This document shows, piece by piece, positions 27,531 through 37,900 of a stretch of DNA of 64,000 nucleotides. This DNA comes from Thiosymbion sp942492625 (lineage in GTDB: Bacteria; Pseudomonadota; Gammaproteobacteria; Chromatiales; Chromatiaceae). Numbering within the stretch: position 1 is the first letter of the stretch; every line of letters begins with the position of its first letter. The notes under the pieces are model-generated. The model was not told the DNA's origin. It was given only the letters and a program-made list of their open reading frames with translations, and ran no database searches. Both the position numbers and the translations under genes were made by a program. Location: positions 1-64,000 of the forward strand of contig CALOFM010000036.1 of assembly GCA_942492625.1 (NCBI GenBank), in the 5' to 3' direction.

Positions 27531-27716
27531 ATAGTGCGTCGACCGATGCAGCTGTCCAAGAGATCGGATGCGCGGTTCTGCAGCACCAAGTGCCGACAAC
27601 GGGTGAAGCGGGCGCGGGTAGTCGAGCTTCAGCACAACAGCTCGCGGTAGTATTCCTGCTAGTATTTCCGCCTGCGACGTTTGCGTAACTGGCCGATTCC
27701 TAGAGTAACAATAGAA

Positions 27717-27803
27717 TGGTGCCGAGGAGAGGACTTGAACCTCCACGAGCTTTCGCCCACATGGACCTGAACCATGCGCGTCTACCAATTCCGCCACCTC
27801 GGC
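27717..27803 (-). tRNA. tRNA-Leu(CAG)
   Basis: 87 nt on the minus strand including an encoded CCA. The acceptor stem GCCGAGG pairs with CCTCGGC; the D-arm (GCGGAATTGGTAGACGC), the anticodon stem-loop CATGG-TTCAGGT-CCATG with anticodon CAG at 27767-27769, a long variable arm (GGGCGAAAGCTC) and the T-arm GAGG-TTCAAGT-CCTC are all present. The long variable arm is that of a class II tRNA. It is oriented away from rnr. Confidence 0.96.
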
Positions 27804-27920
27804 AGGTGGTCCGGGAGGGATGGACCCCACCCGGCGGGAGAGACGCCGCAATCTTAGTGAGACAAACCGGGCTTGTCAACGGTACACTAATCCGTTTTCA
27901 GGAACGGACAAGGATCCATC

Positions 27921-30149
27921 GTGGCAAGACGAAAAAAGGCAAAGTCCCCCAGGGATTTGGACCCGCACCGCCAGCGTGAAGCGAAGAAGTATTCCAATCC
28001 CATCCCGAGCCGTGAGTTCATTCTCGAGACCCTCTCCGAGGCCGGCGTTCCCCTTACTTTCGAAGAGGTTTCCGCGGCCCTAGATATCTCCGAAGAGCAG
28101 GACGTTGTCGCCCTGCAACGCCGTCTCGGCGCGATGGTGCGGGATGGGCAGCTGGTGCGCAACCGCCGCGACGCCTACTGTTTAGTGAACAAGCGTGACC
28201 TGATCGCCGGGCGGGTGATCGGCCACCAGGACGGCTTCGGTTTCGTGAAGCCGGACGAAGGTGGCGACGACGTTTACCTCTACCCGCGGGAAATGCGCGC
28301 CCTGTTCCACAATGACCGAGTGGTCGTGCGGGTCACCGGACGCGATCGCCGCGGCCGGTTGGAAGGGTCGGTTGTGGAGGTGTTGGAGCGCAAAACCCGT
28401 ACCGTCGTCGGCCGTTTCTACCAGGAGAGCGGCGTCGGCTTCGTGGTCCCGGACAACAAACGCCTGGCCCACGACATCATTATTCCCCGCGACCGCATCG
28501 AAGGCTCGGCGCAGGGTCAGATCGTTGTGGCCGAGATCACTGACCAGCCCACCAAGCGCACACAGCCTATAGGGAAGGTCGTAGAGGTGGTCGGGGACCA
28601 CATGGCCTCCGGCATGGAGACGGACATCGCCATCCGTACCCATGATCTGCCGGTGGATTGGCCGGATGCAGTGGAGGCAGAGATTGCCGGGCTGGATACG
28701 CAAGTGCCGGAGGCGGCCAAGGAAGGGCGGACCGATCTGAGGGGGATCCCCTTGGTGACCATCGATGGTGCCGACGCCCGGGACTTTGACGACGCGGTAC
28801 ACTGTGAGCGCAAGCCTAAGGGCTGGAAGCTCCTGGTATGCATCGCCGATGTCTCCAGCTATGTGGAGCAAGGCTCCGCCCTGGACTCCGAAGGTTACAA
28901 CCGCGGCAACTCGGTATATTTTCCGGACCGGGTCGTTCCCATGCTTCCGGAAGTTTTGTCCAATGGCCTTTGCTCCATCAACCCGGATGTGGACCGGCTG
29001 TGCATGGCCTGCGAGTTGTACGTGAACCGTGAGGGACAGGTTACCCGTACGCGCTTCTTCGAAGCGCTCATGCGCTCTCACGCGCGCTTTACCTACGACC
29101 AGATCGCGGCCATGGTGGTAGACGGTGATGCCGAGCTTTGCGAGCGTTTTGTCGATCTACTGCCCCACCTTCACGAGCTGAACGCCCTTTATCAAGCCCT
29201 TCACGGTGCGCGGTCGTTGCGCGGAGCCATCGATTTCGACACCACCGAGACCTACTTCGACTTCAACGAGCAGGGGCGCATCGCCGCCATCCGACCGCTG
29301 GTGCGCAACGACGCCCACAAAATCATTGAGGAGTGCATGCTGGCGGCCAACGTGGCGGCAGCCAGGTTGTTCGAGCGCAAGAAGATGCCGGCTCTGTTCC
29401 GCATCCACGAGACACCCAAGGAGGAGAAGCTCAGCGACCTACGCGAATTTCTCGCCGAGCTTGCCCTGAGCCTGCCCGGGGGCAAAAAGCCCACGGCGAA
29501 GGACTATGCGGCCTTGCTGGATTCGGTAAAGAACCGTCCGGACCGGCACCTGATCCAGACGGTGTTGCTGCGCTCGATGCGGCAGGCCATGTACAGCTCT
29601 GACAACCTTGGGCACTTCGGGCTCGCCTATCCGGCCTACACCCATTTCACCTCGCCCATCCGCCGTTTTCCGGACCTGATCGTCCACCGGGCCATCAAGC
29701 ACCTGCTGGCGGGCGGCACGGCGGCGGACTTCGAGTACGCCAAGTCGAACCTACAGGGCATCGGCGAGCATTGCTCCGGTACGGAGCGGCGTGCGGACGA
29801 GGCCACAAGGGATGCAGAGTCCTGGCTTAAGTGCGAGTACATGGAGGACAAGATCGGCGAGGAGTTCGACGGCACCATCACCAGTGTCAACTCCTTCGGT
29901 ATCTTCGTCGAGCTGGACGACATTTACGTGGACGGTCTGGTGCACATCACGGCCCTGGACAACGACTACTACCACTTCGATCCGATCGGCCACCGCCTGA
30001 CGGGGGAACGCACGGGGATGGCCTACCGTCTCGGAGACCGCGTGCGTATCCAAGTAGCCGCCGTCAATCTGGACGAGCGTAAGATCGATTTCGTGCTGGC
30101 TCAGGCCGCACAGAAGCGATCACGGTCACGTAGAAAACGGGGGGCTTGA
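27921..30149 (+). CDS. rnr: Ribonuclease R
   Basis: 742 residues from GTG 27921. An N-terminal winged-helix region (LSEAGVPLTFEEVSAALDIS) is followed by two cold-shock domains (about 85-225), the RNB catalytic domain with the Mg2+-binding acid cluster DGADARDFDDAVHCERKP (about residue 285) and LFRIHETP, and a C-terminal S1 domain (DGTITSVNSFGIFVELDDIY). It is a processive 3'-5' exoribonuclease that degrades structured RNA. rlmB follows immediately, as in many gammaproteobacteria, so they form one operon. The Lys/Arg-rich ends (MARRKKAK; KRSRSRRKRGA) are typical. No lesions. Confidence 0.96.
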   Translation: MARRKKAKSPRDLDPHRQREAKKYSNPIPSREFILETLSEAGVPLTFEEVSAALDISEEQDVVALQRRLGAMVRDGQLVRNRRDAYCLVNKRDLIAGRVIGHQDGFGFVKPDEGGDDVYLYPREMRALFHNDRVVVRVTGRDRRGRLEGSVVEVLERKTRTVVGRFYQESGVGFVVPDNKRLAHDIIIPRDRIEGSAQGQIVVAEITDQPTKRTQPIGKVVEVVGDHMASGMETDIAIRTHDLPVDWPDAVEAEIAGLDTQVPEAAKEGRTDLRGIPLVTIDGADARDFDDAVHCERKPKGWKLLVCIADVSSYVEQGSALDSEGYNRGNSVYFPDRVVPMLPEVLSNGLCSINPDVDRLCMACELYVNREGQVTRTRFFEALMRSHARFTYDQIAAMVVDGDAELCERFVDLLPHLHELNALYQALHGARSLRGAIDFDTTETYFDFNEQGRIAAIRPLVRNDAHKIIEECMLAANVAAARLFERKKMPALFRIHETPKEEKLSDLREFLAELALSLPGGKKPTAKDYAALLDSVKNRPDRHLIQTVLLRSMRQAMYSSDNLGHFGLAYPAYTHFTSPIRRFPDLIVHRAIKHLLAGGTAADFEYAKSNLQGIGEHCSGTERRADEATRDAESWLKCEYMEDKIGEEFDGTITSVNSFGIFVELDDIYVDGLVHITALDNDYYHFDPIGHRLTGERTGMAYRLGDRVRIQVAAVNLDERKIDFVLAQAAQKRSRSRRKRGA

Positions 30150-30175
30150 GACGAGAAGGAAAACTAAGAGTTCAG

Positions 30176-30919
30176 GTGCAACGTTTCTCAGTCATCGCAG
30201 GTATCCACAGCGTCCGAGCAGCGTTAAAGCACGGCAGCGGGGGCGTCTCTGAGGTCTGGCTGGAGCGCAAGCGCCGGGACCGGCGGCTGGCGGAGCTCGC
30301 AGAGTACGCGCGCGAGGCGGGCATCCCGATTCGTCAGGCGGAGCGCGACGAGTTGGACCGCGCGGGCGAAGGCGCGAATCACCAGGGCGTGCTGGCGTGG
30401 GTGCGCACCCCCGCCGCGCGCAGCGAGAAGGAGTTGCCGCAGATCGTCGACCGCGCGCACGGACCTCCCTTTTTATTGGTCTTGGATGGGGTCCAAGACC
30501 CGCACAACCTCGGGGCCTGTCTGCGCTGCGCCGATGCGGCCGGTATCCATGCGCTGATCGCCCCCAGGGACAATACCGTCGGCCTCACCCCGGTGGCTTG
30601 CAAGGTCGCCAGCGGGGCGGCCGAGACGGTTCCCTACATCCAGGTCACCAACCTGGCCCGTTCGATCGATGGACTCAAGGAGCAAGGCGTCTGGATAATC
30701 GGTACCGCCGGTGAGGCCAGAACCGTCCTGTTCGAGGCGAATCTGCGAGGTCCACTGGCCTTCGTGATGGGCAGTGAGGGCAAGGGTCTGCGCCGCTTGA
30801 CGCGGGAGCGTTGCGACCTGCTGGTGCGCCTTCCCATGCTGGGGACGGTGAAGAGCCTTAACGTCTCGGTTGCCGCCGGGGTCTGCCTTTACGAGGCGTT
30901 GCGGCAACGGCCAGCCTGA
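30176..30919 (+). CDS. rlmB: 23S rRNA (guanosine-2251 2'-O) methyltransferase
   Basis: 247 residues from GTG 30176, giving VQRFSVIAGIHSVRAALKHG. An N-terminal substrate-binding domain (to about 80) is followed by a SPOUT domain with the knot motifs LDGVQDPHNLGACLRCADAA, VMGSEGKGLRRLTRERCD and LNVSVAAGVCLYEALRQR. It methylates G2251 in the ribosomal P loop. An in-frame TTG at 30146 overlaps the rnr stop and is less likely, as it adds residues outside the family. Co-transcribed with rnr. Confidence 0.94.
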   Translation: MQRFSVIAGIHSVRAALKHGSGGVSEVWLERKRRDRRLAELAEYAREAGIPIRQAERDELDRAGEGANHQGVLAWVRTPAARSEKELPQIVDRAHGPPFLLVLDGVQDPHNLGACLRCADAAGIHALIAPRDNTVGLTPVACKVASGAAETVPYIQVTNLARSIDGLKEQGVWIIGTAGEARTVLFEANLRGPLAFVMGSEGKGLRRLTRERCDLLVRLPMLGTVKSLNVSVAAGVCLYEALRQRPA

Positions 30920-30946
30920 TGGGGGCGTTTCTTGCTCCAAAACGAC

Positions 30947-30971
30947 CAAGGGCCGCCGAAGCGACCCCTTG
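30947..30971 (-). terminator. Hairpin terminator downstream of the 22-codon gene
   Basis: On the minus strand CAAGGGGTCGC-TTCG-GCGGCCCTTG forms a stem with a stable C(TTCG)G tetraloop, an internal mismatch, and a following GTCGTTTT tract. It starts 24 bases after the small ORF stop and also lies 28 bases after rlmB, so it may separate the two convergent units. Confidence 0.55.
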
Positions 30972-30994
30972 CGCAGGTTTCAGCCTTTAGCCGG

Positions 30995-31063
30995 TCAGTG
31001 ACCGAAAGCGGCTTCCCCGAGACCAATGAAGATTGCACCAATGATGACGGCTAGTGTGGCCAT
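30995..31063 (-). CDS. 22-residue hydrophobic small protein
   Basis: ATG 31061-31063 preceded by AAGGGGAG at ideal spacing. The product is MATLAVIIGAIFIGLGEAAF followed by GH: one predicted membrane helix of about 16 residues with a single Glu. It has its own promoter-like sequence upstream and a TTCG-loop terminator downstream, so the whole unit looks like an independent gene. I do not recognise a family; it could be a membrane-embedded small regulator or a type I toxin-like peptide. It lies convergent to rlmB and downstream of trmO on the same strand. Confidence 0.6.
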   Translation of the reverse strand: MATLAVIIGAIFIGLGEAAFGH

Positions 31064-31112
31064 GATTCGCTCCCCTTGCGACACTCCGATTGTGGCTCTA
31101 TAAGAACGCCGG

Positions 31113-31141
31113 CCAGTATTGGGGGCACTGATAATTGTCAA
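31113..31141 (-). promoter_or_regulatory. Predicted sigma-70 promoter for the small-protein gene
   Basis: Minus strand: TTGACA (31136-31141), a 17-base spacer, then TACTGG (31113-31118). The -35 is a perfect consensus and the -10 is weak. It implies a 5' untranslated region of about 45 bases before the 22-codon ORF. It lies 30 bases past the trmO stop. Confidence 0.5.
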
Positions 31142-31169
31142 TGGTCCGCGCAGTTATTTTGATTCGATT

Positions 31170-31934
31170 TCATCGATCAGAACGCCGCGGGTGGGGAGAT
31201 GGGACTCGATCGACACCGGTTGCGGCTGGCTCGACGCTCAGGACCCGTACCCCCGTACCATCCAGGGCCCATTGAATATCCAGGTCGAAGAGTCGCATTC
31301 CGAAGGCCGAACGCTCCGGATAGCGGTCCATGTAGCCCGGCCGCGGGTCCTGCTCCAGGACTTGGGAAATGAGCGGCTCGAGCTGCCTGGTGTCAGCAGG
31401 GTCCAGGGCTGCGATCTGCGCGAGGGCGGCATCGCTGAACGCAACCGTCCAACTCTTTCCCGGTGCCTCTGCGGCGAATCCGGCCTGTGCATCCGAAATC
31501 GAATCCGCGTAGGGGACATAGGGCTTGACGTCCAGCACCGGCGTACCGTCCAGCAGGTCGACTCCTCCCAGCCGCAGACAAAGAGCTGCACCGCTGCGCT
31601 CCAGACCCAGGTTCTCCACCGCGGAGATACCGATCGGGTTGGGTCGGTAGGGCGCCCTGCTGGCGAACACCCCCACCTTTCGTCGTCCTCCGAGCCGTGG
31701 AGGGCGCACGGTCGGCTTCCAGCCCGCATCTACGCAATCGTGAAAGACGAAAATAAGCCACAGATGGGAAAAGCCGTCGAGTCCAGTGAAGGCTTCGTCT
31801 CGGGCAAACTCGGGAAAGAGCTCCAGATGAGAGCTGGAAGCGGCAACGAGCCGCGGTTGGCGCGGGATTCCGAACCTGTCTGTGTAACAGGAGCGGACGA
31901 CGCCGATGGACTTAAAAATGAAACCCGAGTTCAT
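31170..31934 (-). CDS. trmO: tRNA (t6A37) N6-methyltransferase TrmO
   Basis: 254 residues. The TrmO/TsaA-family beta-barrel domain has FKSIGVVRSCYTDRFGIPRQ at the start, DGFSHLWLIFVFHDC, and the SAM-binding motif FASRAPYRPNPIGISAVENL; the C-terminal half carries LDVKPYVPYADS and WTVAFSDAALAQIA. The enzyme converts t6A to m6t6A at position 37 of tRNA-Thr, tuning decoding of ACY codons. It is single or co-transcribed with the SDR 32 bases upstream. Start ATG 31934 fits the family. Confidence 0.93.
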   Translation of the reverse strand: MNSGFIFKSIGVVRSCYTDRFGIPRQPRLVAASSSHLELFPEFARDEAFTGLDGFSHLWLIFVFHDCVDAGWKPTVRPPRLGGRRKVGVFASRAPYRPNPIGISAVENLGLERSGAALCLRLGGVDLLDGTPVLDVKPYVPYADSISDAQAGFAAEAPGKSWTVAFSDAALAQIAALDPADTRQLEPLISQVLEQDPRPGYMDRYPERSAFGMRLFDLDIQWALDGTGVRVLSVEPAATGVDRVPSPHPRRSDR

Positions 31935-31966
31935 ATCGACGGACGGAGTGAGACCTTAACAGGGAG

Positions 31967-32746
31967 CTACTTGCGGAACCGAAGGACCTTTTTGAGCGGC
32001 GACAGGTTGACCTCGTCCACAACAGTCCCCGGGGGCGCGCTCAACATGGCGACGATCAGCTCCGCGACGTCCTTCGTAGCGATGGCGTTCTCCGGTTCCT
32101 CGCCCGGCTCGAAGCCGAGCTCGTCGAAGAAACCGGACCGCACCATTCCCGGATTGATGATCCCGACCCGGACCCCCGAGGAGGCGCATTCCTGGCGCAA
32201 CGACCGAGCGAGTCCCCGCAGGGCTGTCTTACAGGCGCTGTAGACGGCGCCCTTGATGCCGCCGGAAAGTGCCGATTCCGAGCCCATGAAGATCAGGTCC
32301 GCGCTCTCTCGGCGCTTGAGAAAAGGCAGAAAGGACCTGGCCACCAGGATGTGGTGGGTGAGGTTTAGATCCACCGCTGCGCGGATCTGCAGCGCAGAGA
32401 GCTGCTCCAAGTGTCCGAATCGGCCGGCACCGGCGTTGGAAACCACCGCGTCCAGCTCCGGATGGTCCCTGGACAAGTCCGCTAATAGCTGGGGTAGCCG
32501 GTCCAAGTCCGCCAGATCTGCGACGACCGCCTCGAAACCGCGCCGGGGCAGGTTCCACTCCGAAAAATCTCGCCCGATCCCGATGATCTGCGAGCCCGCC
32601 TCCAAAAGCCTGAGACTCAACGCCCGCCCGATGCCGCGACTGGCGCCTGTAACCAGGATTTTGCGCTGCCGGAGATCTCCGCTGGAGGGAAGCACGAGAT
32701 CGTGGTTTACGGATCGATCAGCGCGGCGCGATGGCGACGCGCTCAA
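31967..32746 (-). CDS. Short-chain dehydrogenase/reductase
   Basis: 259 residues as drawn, probably shorter if a later start is used. NAD(P)-binding Gly loop ILVTGASRGIGRALSLRLLE, SNAG motif (VVSNAGAGRFGHLEQ) and catalytic GSESALSGGIKGAVYSACK with Tyr and Lys are visible. The N-terminal 25 residues before the Rossmann fold are charged and overlap the end of the Hpt gene by 29 bases, which signals translational coupling. The substrate cannot be predicted. It lies downstream of the Hpt/response-regulator pair and upstream of trmO on the same strand. Confidence 0.85.
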   Translation of the reverse strand: MSASPSRRADRSVNHDLVLPSSGDLRQRKILVTGASRGIGRALSLRLLEAGSQIIGIGRDFSEWNLPRRGFEAVVADLADLDRLPQLLADLSRDHPELDAVVSNAGAGRFGHLEQLSALQIRAAVDLNLTHHILVARSFLPFLKRRESADLIFMGSESALSGGIKGAVYSACKTALRGLARSLRQECASSGVRVGIINPGMVRSGFFDELGFEPGEEPENAIATKDVAELIVAMLSAPPGTVVDEVNLSPLKKVLRFRK

Positions 32747-33032
32747 GGTAGTCGATCATTCGCTCCACTCTGTCTCGCGCCGCTGCCTCGTCGTCGTTCA
32801 TGAGCATCTCCTCCAACTCGACCCCCAGCTCGGACAGTCCATAGAATCCGAAGGCTCCCGCGGTGCCTTTGAGCTCGTGACCGAGTCGACGCAGCACCTG
32901 CTGGTTTCCCGCCGCGATGGCGTCTCTCCAGTCCTGTATCTGAGCGCGCCGGTTGCGCAAAAAACTCTCCGCCAGATCGATGATTTCCGGATCGACGGCG
33001 ACGGTGATGCTGTCGTTCGAGGTGGTACTCAT
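32718..33032 (-). CDS. Hpt (histidine phosphotransfer) domain protein
   Basis: 104 residues from ATG 33032. A single four-helix Hpt domain; the phosphoacceptor His is in LRRLGHELKGTAGAFGF (about residue 50), the H-x-L-K-G motif. It would pass phosphate between a hybrid kinase and a response regulator. It lies 47 bases after the GlrR/NtrC-like regulator on the same strand, a natural partner, although that regulator's receiver could equally take phosphate directly from a kinase. No kinase gene is visible in the window. Confidence 0.88.
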   Translation of the reverse strand: MSTTSNDSITVAVDPEIIDLAESFLRNRRAQIQDWRDAIAAGNQQVLRRLGHELKGTAGAFGFYGLSELGVELEEMLMNDDEAAARDRVERMIDYLERVAIAPR

Positions 33033-33079
33033 TTGTGGGTTGGTGCTTGGTGCGCGGGATGCCCGAGAGCGGTCCTGTC

Positions 33080-34476
<1,397 letters not shown>

Positions 34477-34844
34477 GAGGTCCTGTAGGGCTCAGCCGGA
34501 GTGAGAGTGTGATCGGGGCTTGTCATTTCTAAAAGGGTATGTCTTTCTTGCGACTGTTCAACACGAACGCGCAAGCCGCACAGGCTCCTAGGGATGGGTC
34601 TCGGGCGGAAGACGCGTGTACAAATCCCTGCGATTCGCCGTCTGGATGCCCCGAAATTTATAGGCTGGAGACGGCATTGTAAACGTTCTTTGAATCCTTA
34701 GAGTGCTCGATCACAGTTCCAGGTGGATAGATCGGTTCCCGCTGGAGGCCGTCCATCGTATGGGCCGCCGCGTTCGAGTATTATCGCCGGGGAGCCTGTC
34801 CGACTCACGACTGTTCTACTGCGGAACCGCGAATGCCGGTCGGA

Positions 34845-34899
34845 TTTTCCGCCCGATTTCGTTAAATCGGTCCACTATTCGCCATAATCGGGCGAAAAA
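34845..34899. repeat. Alternative-hairpin inverted repeats upstream of purL
   Basis: TTTTcCGCCCGATT (34845-34858) pairs with AATCGGGCGaAAAA (34886-34899) with one mismatch. The inner CGATTT (34854-34859) can pair instead with AAATCG (34864-34869) as a short hairpin, so the two structures are mutually exclusive. It lies about 95 bases before purL. The rest of the 515-base gap between the divergent response regulator and purL (34477-34992) has no gene I can support. Confidence 0.45.
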
Positions 34900-34992
34900 A
34901 CCGCCTCGGTCTCGCGCTCCTCGCGACGGACGCGCTAGCCAGACAGACTCCTAAGTTTCCAATTCTGTATTTTTCTAAGGAAGCCGACACCG

Positions 34993-37900
34993 ATGCTCGT
35001 ATTCCGCGGCGCCCCCGCCTTCTCGGATTTCCGTCTGCGCAAGCTGGAAAAAAGGCTGACAACCGACACCGGCCAGTCGATTCAGGTCTATGCCGAGCAC
35101 ATGCACTTCGCGGACCTGGATCATCCCCTGACGACGGATCAGGAGGCGGTGCTGGAGCGCCTCCTGCGGTATGGCCCGCAGTTGGCCGAGCACGATCCGG
35201 ATGGGGGACTGGTGCTGGTGGTGCCGCGAGCGGGGACCATCTCCCCCTGGTCGTCGAAGGCCACGGACATCGCTCGAAACTGCGGGCTGAGCAAGGTTAG
35301 GCGCCTTGAGCGGGGTTGCGCCTACTATCTGCAGTCGGGTGCGGCGCCGGTGGACGAACGGGTGCTCGCCGCCGCGGCAGCCGTGCTTCACGACCGCATG
35401 ACGCAGCTGCCCCTGTTCAGTCTGGACGAGGCGCAAATGCTATTCGGCCGGGCGGAGCCCGATCCGCACCGGACCGTCGATCTGCTCACCGGTAGGCGTG
35501 AGGCATTGGTTGTCGCGAACGGGGACCTTGGACTTGCCCTCTCTGCGGACGAGATCGACTACCTGGTGGAGAGCTTCAGTTCCATCGGACGTAATCCAAC
35601 TGACGTTGAGCTCATGATGTTCGCCCAGGCAAACTCCGAGCACTGCCGGCACAAGATCTTCAACGCGGATTGGATCATCGACGCGAAGCCGTGCAAACAC
35701 TCGTTGTTTGCCATGATTCGCAACACCACCGATAGCGCGCCCCAAGGGGTTCTCTCCGCCTATAAGGACAACGCCGCCGTGGTTGCTGGCTGGCCTGGCA
35801 GGCGCTTTCTGCCGTCGCCGGCTGATCGGGTCTACGGCGAGCATGAAGAGGACATCCACATTCTCATGAAGGTGGAGACACACAACCACCCCACGGCTAT
35901 CGCCCCGGACCCGGGTGCTGCGACGGGCTCTGGTGGCGAGATTCGAGACGAGGGGGCCACCGGGCAGGGGTCCAAGCCCAAGGCGGGGCTTTGCGGCTTC
36001 TCGGTGTCGAATCTGCGCATCCCCGATTGGGTGCAACCCTGGGAGCACGATTACGGCAGGCCGGGGCGCATCGTCTCGGCCCTGGATATCATGCTGGAAG
36101 GGCCTATCGGTGCAGCCGCCTTCAATAACGAGTACGGACGACCGAATCTTTGCGGCTACTTCCGCACCTATGAGCAGGAGGTCCCGGCTCCCGACGGCGT
36201 CGAGCTGCGCGGCTACCACAAACCCGTCATGCTTGCCGGCGGCGTCGGCAACATCCGTGCCGAGCACATTGCCAAGCGGGGGTTTCCCGCCGGTACGCCC
36301 CTGATCGTTCTCGGCGGGCCGGCCATGCTCATCGGACTGGGAGGGGGGGCTGCGTCGAGCATGGCGTCCGGGTCCTCGGCCGAGGACCTGGATTTCGCCT
36401 CCGTCCAGCGGGCAAACCCGGAAATGGAGCGGCGATGCCAGGAGGTGATCGACAGCTGCTGGGCATGGGGCGAGGACAATCCCATCCTGTTCATCCACGA
36501 CGTCGGGGCGGGCGGACTCTCCAACGCATTGCCCGAGCTGGTTCGCGACGCAGGGCGCGGTGGACGCTTCAAGCTGCGGGAGGTGCCAAACGCCGATCCG
36601 GGTATGTCGCCCATGGAGATCTGGTGTAACGAGGCCCAGGAGCGTTACGTGCTCGCTGTCGCCGCAGAGCAGCTCGACCAGTTCAAGGGCATTTGCGAGC
36701 GCGAGCGCTGTCCCTTCGCGGTGGTGGGGGAGGCGACGGCCGAGGAGCACCTGCGCCTGGGCGATACCCACTTCGGCGATACCCCCATCGACATGTCCAT
36801 GTCCCTGCTCTTCGGCAAGCCACCGCGCATGTTGCGCGATGTCGAGCGGCTGGGCTTCGTCGGTCAGGAGCTGGCGTTCGGCGGTGTGACTCTGGAGGAC
36901 GCAGCCCGCCGGATCCTGCGCTTGCCTACGGTTGCCAACAAGGGCTTTCTCATCACCATCGGTGACCGCAGCATCACCGGTCAGGTGGCGCGCGATCAGA
37001 TGGTCGGTCCCTGGCAGGTGCCGGTCGCGGACTTGGCGGTAACCATCAGTGATTTTACAGGCGCGACGGGCGAAGCCATGTCCATCGGTGAGCGCACTCC
37101 CGTCGCTGTGATCGACACTGCGGCCTCCGGCCGGATGGCCGTGGGTGAGGCCATCACAAACATGGCCGCTGCCGCCATCGATCGGATCGGCGACATTCGC
37201 CTGTCCGCAAACTGGATGGCCGCAGCAGGCCATCCCGGGGAGGACGCGGGTCTGTTCGAAGCGGTGCAGGCAGTGGGCATGGAGCTTTGCCCGGCCCTGG
37301 GCGTGGCTATTCCGGTAGGCAAGGATTCCATGAGCATGAAGACCCTGTGGGAGGATGACCGGGGACAACAGCGGGAGATGACCGCCCCCCTCTCGCTGAT
37401 CGTCTCCGCCTTCGCGCCTGTAAGGGACGCAGGCCGAACGTTGACGCCACGCTTGCGCGCCGACCTGGGCGACACGGACCTGGTCCTCATCGACCTGGGG
37501 GAGGGTCGTAACCGCCTCGGGGCCTCTTGTCTCGCGCAGGTCTACGGCCAGGTCGGCAACCGAGCTCCGGACCTGGACCAGCCTCGGATGCTCAAGAGCT
37601 TCTTCGCCGCCGTCCAGGAGCTCAATCAGGAAGGTTTGATTCTTGCCTATCATGACCGTTCCGACGGAGGGCTGTTTGTAACCCTTTGCGAAATGGCTTT
37701 CGCCGGGCGCTGCGGGATTGCCGTCGACCTTGATCTTGCCGGGCGGGATGACCTGGCGGCTCTCTTCAACGAGGAGCTGGGAGCCGTGATCCAGGTACGG
37801 CACACGGATACCGACGACGTCCTCAAGATGTTGGAGGACAAGGGACTGGGAGATTGCAGCTTGGTCATAGGTACGCTGGAGGACGACGACCGCATCCTGT

